This document shows positions 58,273 to 64,000 of a DNA stretch of 64,000 nucleotides, in pieces (position 1 is the first letter of the stretch; the number at the start of each line of letters is the position of its first letter). The stretch comes from Parabacteroides goldsteinii DSM 19448 = WAL 12034 (GTDB lineage: Bacteria; Bacteroidota; Bacteroidia; Bacteroidales; Tannerellaceae), in the NCBI RefSeq assembly GCF_000969835.1, contig NZ_KQ033912.1, positions 124,001 through 188,000 on the forward strand. Reading direction: 5' to 3'. Below the pieces are notes generated by a model that saw only the letters and a program-made list of their open reading frames with translations, had not been told where the DNA came from and searched no databases. The translations under genes and the position numbers were made by a program.

Positions 58273-58992
58273 ATGAAGAAAATTGTTTTGTTATTGGCTT
58301 TTTGCCTGAGTATTGGAAACGTATTTGCACAAGACGCTGATAAACTGCGTGATGAAGGTGATGCTGCCTTGAAAGCAAAGAACTATGCAGAAGCTTTTAC
58401 AAAGTATGACGGGTTCCTGAAACAAACAAACAATGAAGATGCAGACCGTGTTTTCAACTGTGCATTTGCCGCTTTCCAGGCAAAAAAGTATGAAGATGCT
58501 GTAAAGTATTACGATCTGGCTATTCAAAAGAACAAAAACATTGATGACGCTTATACAGGTAAAGCAATGGCATTGCGTAACCTGAATAAAGCTGCCGAAT
58601 TTACTGCAACCGTTGAAGCCGGCCTGAAAGCTAAACCGGGTGATGCAGATTTGGAAAAACTGCTTTATGTATATTGCATGAAACAAGGTCAGGCTGTACA
58701 AAAAAGCGGAAAGATTGCTGATGCTGAAGAATTATACAAAGACGTGCTGATCGTAAGCAATCCCAAATACAAAGAAAATGCTTTGTATAGCTTAGGAGCC
58801 ATGTATTACAACGAAGGAGCCAAGATTCTGGCTGCTGCTACCGACCCGGCTAAATATGAAGCTGAAAAAGATAAGGCAGACGTTCAGATGAAAAAGGCAA
58901 AAGAATATATGGAACAGGCAGTAGCTCTTAACGCAGCGAACGCTAACGCCAAGAAAATCCTTGATTCCATCAACGAAACATTGGCTAAATAA
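58273..58992 (+). CDS. Secreted tetratricopeptide repeat protein
   Basis: A 239-residue protein with a signal peptide (LSIGNVFAQDAD) and TPR units: EGDAALKAKNYAEAFTKYDGFLK, CAFAAFQAKKYEDAVKYYDLAIQK and LYSLGAMYYNEGAKILAAA. Probably a periplasmic scaffold. Followed by a strong terminator. Confidence 0.85.
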   Translation: MKKIVLLLAFCLSIGNVFAQDADKLRDEGDAALKAKNYAEAFTKYDGFLKQTNNEDADRVFNCAFAAFQAKKYEDAVKYYDLAIQKNKNIDDAYTGKAMALRNLNKAAEFTATVEAGLKAKPGDADLEKLLYVYCMKQGQAVQKSGKIADAEELYKDVLIVSNPKYKENALYSLGAMYYNEGAKILAAATDPAKYEAEKDKADVQMKKAKEYMEQAVALNAANANAKKILDSINETLAK

Positions 58993-59030
58993 CATCCCCT
59001 GAATCCACACATTCGGTTATACAACAAAAC

Positions 59031-59062
59031 AAGGCACGGATACACATCATAATCCGTGCCTT
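59031..59062. terminator. Terminator between convergent TPR and HU genes
   Basis: AAGGCACGGAT and ATCCGTGCCTT form a perfect 11-bp stem, loop of 10, followed by ATTTTAT. It serves both directions. Confidence 0.85.
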
Positions 59063-59083
59063 ATTTTATAATCTCCGTTCGAT

Positions 59084-59476
59084 TTACTCCAAACAAATCC
59101 ATTCCAAATCCTCTGCAATCAAGGTCTGTTCGGTAATCTGCCCTTTATGACCACGCTTGTATTCAGGAATAAACCCCACCTTAACGGCTGTAATTTGCCG
59201 AGGTGATACCTCTTCAGGCATATCCACCCCCTGCCCGACGGACTGGCAGGTCAGATAGAAAGTTCCAATCCCCATCAAGCGTACCGACTGCCCTGTGCTC
59301 AACATATCGGCCAACACATCACCCAGATTTGCCAATACGGCATACGTATCCCCACGGCTCACAGTGGAAATCTTTGACAAACGAGCTGCTACATCGTCTG
59401 TCGTAAACGGGCTCTTTCCCGTCACTGCCCGCGGATACCATTTTTTTCCTAACTTTTGTTTCTTGTAAAATGCCAT
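59084..59476 (-). CDS. HU family DNA-binding protein (HU-HIG type)
   Basis: A 130-residue protein starting MAFYKKQKLGKKWYPRAV and continuing ADMLSTGQSVRLMGIGTFYLTC. It belongs to the Bacteroidota branch of HU-type proteins, bending or coating DNA. Although an ATG at 59482 is in frame, AAGGAGG at 59484-59490 is only one base from it and seven bases from the ATG at 59476, which favours the latter. A 22-bp array precedes the gene in the predicted leader. Confidence 0.85.
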   Translation of the reverse strand: MAFYKKQKLGKKWYPRAVTGKSPFTTDDVAARLSKISTVSRGDTYAVLANLGDVLADMLSTGQSVRLMGIGTFYLTCQSVGQGVDMPEEVSPRQITAVKVGFIPEYKRGHKGQITEQTLIAEDLEWICLE

Positions 59477-59508
59477 ATTCATTCCTCCTTATCTGTGAAT
59501 CGACAAAG

Positions 59509-59569
59509 AATCATTCCGGATGATTATATAAATCATTCCCATTGATTGTATGAATCATCGGGGATGATT
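59509..59569. repeat. 22-bp-period AATCAT...TGATT array (three copies)
   Basis: AATCAT starts at 59509, 59531 and 59553, and TGATT at 59521, 59543 and 59565; both repeat at exactly 22 bp. Within each unit the two form an inverted pair around 6 variable bases. It lies between the promoter and start of the HU-type gene. Confidence 0.8.
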
Positions 59570-59582
59570 CCTCATCTTTCCG

Positions 59583-59590
59583 CAAATATA
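59583..59590 (-). promoter_or_regulatory. Predicted -7 box of the HU-type gene
   Basis: On the minus strand TATATTTG fits TAnnTTTG exactly. The transcript would start about 59576, so the 22-bp array falls in its leader. Confidence 0.6.
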
Positions 59591-59612
59591 ATACAAACAA
59601 GTATAAATAAAA

Positions 59613-59655
59613 AGCACATGTCACCCGAATTTTATCTATTCGGATAACACGTGCT
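59613..59655 (-). terminator. Terminator of the murA-rimM-M23-dxr-rseP run
   Basis: On the minus strand AGCACGTGTTATCCGAAT pairs imperfectly with ATTCGGGTGACATGTGCT around a 7-base loop, followed by TTTTATTTAT. It lies 20 bp after the rseP stop. Confidence 0.8.
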
Positions 59656-59675
59656 CAAAAAACCTTCGGTCTACT

Positions 59676-61007
59676 TCAGGACTTGAAGAAGAAGCGGAAT
59701 ATATCATTACCGTTTGCGTAGATCAGCAAAGCGAAAAGCAGGAACATACCGGTTATCTGGGCATATTCGAGGAACTTGTCGCTCGGCTTGCGACGGGCAA
59801 TTACCTCATACAAGAGGAACATCACATGACCGCCATCCAACGCCGGAATAGGCAATATATTCATAAAGGCCAAGATGATGGACAGGAAAGCCGTCTGCAT
59901 CCAGAACACTTGCCAGTCCCAAACTGTCGGGAAAATGCTGCCGATCGTACCAAAGCCGCCCAGGCTCGAAGCGCCTTCCTTAGTAAATACATACTTCATG
60001 TCGTTCACATAGCCTTTCAAGGTATTGATACCCAGTCTGACACCGGCAGGAAACGATTCGAAAAAGCCGTAAGTACGGGTTACCGTCGGGTATAAATCCG
60101 TTTTGCTCATCAGATAAACACCGATCTTACCCGCCGTATCCGGTTGGATAACAACCGACTGTTCCATTCCGTCACGGTAAAATCCCAAAGTAATATCCTT
60201 TCCTTTATTCTGATCCAGCATTTTAGCCACATCTTCAAACAGAGGGGTTGCCTGGCCGTTAATCGAGACAATACTGTCTCCCGGTTGCAAACCGGCAATA
60301 GCAGCAGGCGAATCTTTCTCGGAAAGTTTCTTTACAACCATCGGTACACGATCCGGACTGGCAAATCCTTTTCCTTCGCGCATAAAACGCTGCATCATAT
60401 CTTCCGGTATAGGAATAACCGTTTCCACACCATCACGCAAGACTGTTACATTACTTGCTTCCACAACCTTACGGAAGCTGGACTGATCCAGGCGGTCCAA
60501 TTCCTCATTGTTGGCCTTCAACAGAATATCACCGTCGCGGAAACCTACCTCCTGAAATGCTTCGCTGTAATACATGCCATGCTTCATATTCTTCAGTGGC
60601 AAATAAGTTTCGCCCCAGGTATAAAGCACCATCGAATAAATAAACAACGCCAACAGGAAGTTAAACAAAACCCCTGCAATCATGATCATCAAACGCTGAC
60701 CGGCCGGCTTGGAACGGAACTCGTACGGTTTGGCAGGCTGTGCCATCGCTTCCTTGTCCATACTTTCGTCGATCATACCGGATATCTTGCAATAACCGCC
60801 TAAAGGCAACCAGCCGATACCATATTCCGTATCACTGTTCTTCGGCTTGAATTTGAACAATGAGAACCAAGGATCGAAGAAAAGATAAAACTTCTCTACC
60901 CGTACCTTAAAAATACGGGCAAAGATAAAATGTCCGAACTCATGTACAAGGACCAATATCGATAAGCTCAGGATGAGCTGTAACGCTCTAATTAAAAATG
61001 TCTCCAT
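59676..61007 (-). CDS. rseP: RseP-type site-2 protease (RIP metalloprotease)
   Basis: A 443-residue inner-membrane zinc protease. HEFGH at 22-26 is the catalytic motif; PLGGYCKISGM follows, then a PDZ domain with GLQPGDSIVSINGQATPL, and near the end ILPIPALDGGHVMFLLYE supplies the second metal-binding Asp. It cleaves anti-sigma factors and signal peptide remnants inside the membrane. Last gene of the run with dxr. Confidence 0.95.
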   Translation of the reverse strand: METFLIRALQLILSLSILVLVHEFGHFIFARIFKVRVEKFYLFFDPWFSLFKFKPKNSDTEYGIGWLPLGGYCKISGMIDESMDKEAMAQPAKPYEFRSKPAGQRLMIMIAGVLFNFLLALFIYSMVLYTWGETYLPLKNMKHGMYYSEAFQEVGFRDGDILLKANNEELDRLDQSSFRKVVEASNVTVLRDGVETVIPIPEDMMQRFMREGKGFASPDRVPMVVKKLSEKDSPAAIAGLQPGDSIVSINGQATPLFEDVAKMLDQNKGKDITLGFYRDGMEQSVVIQPDTAGKIGVYLMSKTDLYPTVTRTYGFFESFPAGVRLGINTLKGYVNDMKYVFTKEGASSLGGFGTIGSIFPTVWDWQVFWMQTAFLSIILAFMNILPIPALDGGHVMFLLYEVIARRKPSDKFLEYAQITGMFLLFALLIYANGNDIFRFFFKS

Positions 61008-61062
61008 CTATTTGTTTGTCTGTATTAATTTATTTCTTTTTACTCATATAACCTTCCCCGGT

Positions 61063-62229
61063 CTATTTTCCGGCTATCGTATTCATGACCGAGGCCGCTA
61101 CCCTACGTGCCTCGGCATCTGTCGCCACATAATCCTCATAAGTAGGCGTTGCGATAAAAGAAGAGGTTGCCATCGTCTTTTCAATCACATCACTCATTTG
61201 AAGGAAACCTATTTCGTCGCGCAGGAAAGCAGCTACCACCACTTCGTTGGCAGCATTCAGGATACACGGCATATTTCCTCCCGTACGAATGGCATCGAAC
61301 GCAAAAGCCAGGTTACGGAAACGCGTCATATCGGGTTCCTCGAACGTCAACGTGGAATAGAGGTTAAAATCCAACCGGGGAGCCTTACTCGTCAGGCGCT
61401 TCGGATAAGAAAACGCATAACTGATAGGCAATTTCATATCCGGAATACCCAACTGAGCCATCACAGCACCGTCTTCAAACTGCACCATCGAATGAATGAC
61501 CGACTGCGGATGCACCACGATCTGTATCTGTTCAGGCGTTACGCCGAACAGCCATTTCGCTTCGATCATCTCAAAGCCTTTGTTCATCATAGAAGCCGAA
61601 TCGATCGTGATCTTTGCCCCCATGCTCCAGTTCGGATGCTTCAACGCCTGTGCCTTGGTGACCACTGCCAGTTCCTCCATCGTCTTCGTGCGGAACGGAC
61701 CACCGGATGCGGTAAGCAGAATCTTTTCCACCTGGTTCTCCCATTCTCCCGCTAAACACTGGAAAATGGCGGAATGTTCAGAATCGACCGGCAATACCGG
61801 CACTTTATGTTCCGTTGCAAGCGAGGTAATCAGTTCGCCGGCCACCACCAATGTTTCCTTATTTGCCAACGCTATAGCCTTACCTGCCTTGATAGCGGCT
61901 ATCGTCGGTTTCAGGCCGGAATATCCGACCATGGCAGTCAGTACCATGTCGATTGGCTCCGACTGTACCACCTGGGCGATAGCGTCCGAACCGGCCCACA
62001 CCTTGATCGGCAAATCTTCCAAAGCCTCTTTCAGTTCGGGATATTTCTGTTCGTTGGCAATAACAACCACTTCGGGCATATATTTTCGTGCCTGGTTAAT
62101 CAGTAAATCTACCTGGTTGTTAGCGGTCAGAGCATATACTTCAAACAGGTCGGCATGTTCGCTGACCACCTCCAAAGCCTGTGTCCCGATCGAGCCGGTA
62201 GAACCTAATATGGCTAAACTTCTTTTCAT
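61063..62229 (-). CDS. dxr: 1-deoxy-D-xylulose-5-phosphate reductoisomerase
   Basis: A 388-residue enzyme of the MEP isoprenoid pathway. LAILGSTGSIGTQALEVV binds NADPH; LANKETLVVAGELI, LPVDSEHSAIFQCL, LTASGGPFR, HPNWSMGAKITIDSASMMNKGFEMIEA are the active-site parts. Normal length. It is 55 bp upstream of rseP and 4 bp after the M23 gene. Confidence 0.97.
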   Translation of the reverse strand: MKRSLAILGSTGSIGTQALEVVSEHADLFEVYALTANNQVDLLINQARKYMPEVVVIANEQKYPELKEALEDLPIKVWAGSDAIAQVVQSEPIDMVLTAMVGYSGLKPTIAAIKAGKAIALANKETLVVAGELITSLATEHKVPVLPVDSEHSAIFQCLAGEWENQVEKILLTASGGPFRTKTMEELAVVTKAQALKHPNWSMGAKITIDSASMMNKGFEMIEAKWLFGVTPEQIQIVVHPQSVIHSMVQFEDGAVMAQLGIPDMKLPISYAFSYPKRLTSKAPRLDFNLYSTLTFEEPDMTRFRNLAFAFDAIRTGGNMPCILNAANEVVVAAFLRDEIGFLQMSDVIEKTMATSSFIATPTYEDYVATDAEARRVAASVMNTIAGK

Positions 62230-62233
62230 CGAT

Positions 62234-63106
62234 TTAAAAAGCTATATATTCTTCAGGATTGACCGGAATACCTTTATACCACAACTCGAAATGGAGATGC
62301 GGACCGGTAGACAGTTTCCCCGTGTTTCCCACCAAAGCTATCGCTTCGCCGGCAACAACATGGTCGCCAATCTCTTTCAGCAATAATTCATTATGTTTAT
62401 AAACGGACAGGAATCCGTTCTTGTGTTGCAACTGGATCACATTTCCGAAATTGGGATCAAAGCCGGTGAATACCACCGTTCCGTCCAGAGTTGCCAGTAC
62501 GCTTTCTTTCGGAGCAGCCACCAGGTCTACCCCGAAATGACGGGCATCCGCCTCGTAATGCGAAGAGACCACACCGTTTACCGGCTTATAGAAAAAGATA
62601 CCGTCGGTAGGAACCGGATTCGGATTCAGCACCGTCAGGTTATACTTTTCTTCTTCCTCAAAACTCTTTACAAATTTCTCTTCCGATTTGCTGCGGGGAA
62701 TCTCATAATTGGCATCCACATGGGCCAGGGAGTCTATCTGACGGATAGAATCTAGTTCGATCGTACCCGACAGGATACCGGCGACATTTTCCAGGTAAAG
62801 CGACTGAATGGAGATCATCCGCTCCAGCGAATCGGCACGCAACGCATTGTCCACAATCTCCTTACGTATTTCCACGTCCAGATAACCCGGCAAATAATTT
62901 CGTATCGGTGTTTTAATGATAATCAACGCAGTGAAAGCGATCAGCATGAAAGCAAACAAAGCAAGGGTAAGAAATGCCGTCAATTGCGACAAGCGGAAAG
63001 ACCATACTTCTTCGAGCGTCGTTTCATTGAAAAAAGACAGCTTGTACTTAAACCTTATCCGGTGCCAGAATGATTTCTTATTGTTCTTTCGTTGTTTTCG
63101 TGCCAT
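62234..63106 (-). CDS. M23 family peptidoglycan endopeptidase, membrane-anchored
   Basis: A 290-residue protein with one TM helix (about 38-68) after a basic N-terminus. The LytM/M23 domain is at about 170-290: HFGVDLVAAPKESVLATLDGTVVFTGFD has the first metal-binding His and Asp, and STGPHLHFELWYKGIPVNPEEYI the H-x-H. It cuts peptide cross-links or acts as an activator. It lies between rimM and dxr. Confidence 0.93.
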   Translation of the reverse strand: MARKQRKNNKKSFWHRIRFKYKLSFFNETTLEEVWSFRLSQLTAFLTLALFAFMLIAFTALIIIKTPIRNYLPGYLDVEIRKEIVDNALRADSLERMISIQSLYLENVAGILSGTIELDSIRQIDSLAHVDANYEIPRSKSEEKFVKSFEEEEKYNLTVLNPNPVPTDGIFFYKPVNGVVSSHYEADARHFGVDLVAAPKESVLATLDGTVVFTGFDPNFGNVIQLQHKNGFLSVYKHNELLLKEIGDHVVAGEAIALVGNTGKLSTGPHLHFELWYKGIPVNPEEYIAF

Positions 63107-63177
63107 GTTTTTATGTTAAAACGCAAAAGTAACAAAAACCGTATCTACACGGGCATTGTTTACTCTAATTAACGTTA

Positions 63178-63699
63178 TTATAAATCAAGCAGACCTTCAG
63201 GAACGGATACCCGCAGTGTTTTGTTTTCATGATCCGCAGCCGTTATCAACTCTTCGGCAGCCGGGAGCAGCAGTTCATTGCCGTGATGGTCGATCTGCAA
63301 AAGTACATTGATCGTCGTTTCATCCACGTCGGTGATCTTGCCCAATTCCCCGTGACGCTCGTCGATCACAGTGTATCCGATAAAGCTATCCCATGACATG
63401 TCGCCCACCAAATCTTCCTCATCCGCATCTTCCAGCAGGAAAAAGACTTCACGGTTCGTAAACTCGCGGGCGGCTTTCTCGTCGTCTACATTCTCCAGCT
63501 TCACCAGCATGACGGTATCGGTCTTGTAACGGTATTCCTCTATAAAAAAAGGTACCAGGATGCCATCCATTTCACAGATGATACAAGGGTCTTCGACATC
63601 ATCAAACAGGTCGCAATTGGTCACCAGCGAGATTTCTCCCTTTATCCCGTGAGGCTTGGCAAACTGCCCGATCTTAAAAACTTCTTCTTTTCTTATCAT
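63178..63699 (-). CDS. rimM: 16S rRNA processing protein RimM
   Basis: A 173-residue protein with FKIGQFAKPHGIKGEISL at the N-terminus and a PRC-barrel C-terminal half (DMSWDSFIGYTVIDERHGELGKITDVDET and LLLPAAEELITAADHENKTLRVSVPEGLLDL). It assists maturation of the 30S ribosomal subunit. 11 bp from murA. Confidence 0.95.
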   Translation of the reverse strand: MIRKEEVFKIGQFAKPHGIKGEISLVTNCDLFDDVEDPCIICEMDGILVPFFIEEYRYKTDTVMLVKLENVDDEKAAREFTNREVFFLLEDADEEDLVGDMSWDSFIGYTVIDERHGELGKITDVDETTINVLLQIDHHGNELLLPAAEELITAADHENKTLRVSVPEGLLDL

Positions 63700-63710
63700 A
63701 ACAGGGAATG

Positions 63711-64000
63711 TCAGAGCCGGGTAATACGGGCTCCTATGTTATTCAAACGTTTATCGATATTCTGATATCCACGGTCGATCTGGTCGATGTTATGGATATG
63801 GCTGGTTCCTTCGGCACTCATTGCCGCAATCAGCAGGGCGATACCGGCACGGATATCCGGAGATACCATATTGGAACCACGTAGTTTGAAACGGTTACCC
63901 AAACCGATCACCGTAGCCCGGTGCGGGTCACAAAGGATGATCTGCGCCCCCATGTCGATCAGTTTATCCACAAAGAACAGGCGGCTTTCGAACATCTTCT
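63711..64000 (-). CDS. murA: UDP-N-acetylglucosamine 1-carboxyvinyltransferase, C-terminal part
   Basis: The frame is open to the end of the window, so the N-terminal part lies beyond. The visible 96 residues ([70 protein letters not shown]) are the C-terminal end of MurA, which starts peptidoglycan synthesis. The catalytic Cys is in the missing part. Confidence 0.95.
   Translation of the reverse strand, partial: KMFESRLFFVDKLIDMGAQIILCDPHRATVIGLGNRFKLRGSNMVSPDIRAGIALLIAAMSAEGTSHIHNIDQIDRGYQNIDKRLNNIGARITRL

Noticed and set aside
59509..59569. AATCAT array as a CRISPR or IS end
   Set aside because: Units too short for CRISPR, and no transposase or target duplication nearby.
60973..61755. 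Plus-strand frame of 260 codons
   Set aside because: It is antisense to dxr and has no family pattern.
61496..62386. Plus-strand frame of 296 codons
   Set aside because: It is antisense to dxr and the M23 gene; both have strong family motifs.

Overview
The window comes from a member of the Bacteroidota, most probably a Parabacteroides or close relative. The evidence is a SusD/RagB gene, many Bacteroidales families (DUF6057, DUF3332, DUF4491, DUF4837, DUF4105, EFR1, NVEALA), a long SecA of about 1125 residues, and -7 boxes of the TAnnTTTG type instead of sigma-70 boxes. No rRNA, tRNA, CRISPR array or intact insertion sequence was seen.

Layout. 1-8.4 kb, plus strand: the end of a SusD gene, a DUF6057 membrane protein, a PD40 propeller lipoprotein with a haem-type CXXCH motif, a DUF3332 lipoprotein and a family 2 beta-galactosidase. 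8.3-9.1 kb: repeat-rich DNA without a credible gene. 9-18.4 kb, mostly minus: an epimerase, a small broken gene, a TlpA-like lipoprotein, an EFR1 ferredoxin, an orphan antitoxin-like gene, and a tripartite heavy-metal RND efflux operon (His-rich membrane protein, adaptor, pump, TolC-like channel) whose pump carries a one-base frameshift. 18.5-38.1 kb: an M28 peptidase, then long minus-strand runs of envelope and housekeeping genes (secG, a TPR gene, lptE, a sigma-54 activator; an acyltransferase, CDP-alcohol transferase, SDR and cytidylyltransferase set; pdxA, DUF4837, rlmN, PpiD-like, CNNM/CBS, lptC, TPR, an outer membrane protein, coaX).

38.2-46.8 kb is the accessory island. Three modules, all on the minus strand, each hold a short secreted NVEALA peptide followed at once by a six-bladed-propeller lipoprotein and then a third gene: a thioredoxin-like/DUF1573 lipoprotein, an unknown secreted protein plus a DUF1573 remnant, or a signal peptidase I (frameshifted). 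A membrane-anchored winged-helix regulator is transcribed divergently, and four ATGCA sites spaced exactly 11 bp lie between the two promoters. The peptides keep their leader and NVEALA motif but differ in their Cys-containing tails. This looks like a diversifying secreted-peptide system and is the best candidate for something undescribed.

47-64 kb: a GlsB-type membrane protein, DUF4105, an alkaline-phosphatase-like protein without the expected catalytic residues, secA, a DUF3791-DUF3990-DUF3791 toxin-antitoxin-like operon, glycerate kinase, a hexapeptide acyltransferase, alanine dehydrogenase, a TPR protein, an HU-type protein, and the murA-rimM-M23-dxr-rseP run on the minus strand.

A second unexpected feature cuts across the map. 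Four intergenic arrays at about 8.9, 20.9, 46.9 and 59.5 kb each have a different core sequence but the same exact 22-bp period. Three lie on the 5' side of a gene, and one of these is in the predicted 5' untranslated region of the HU-type gene.
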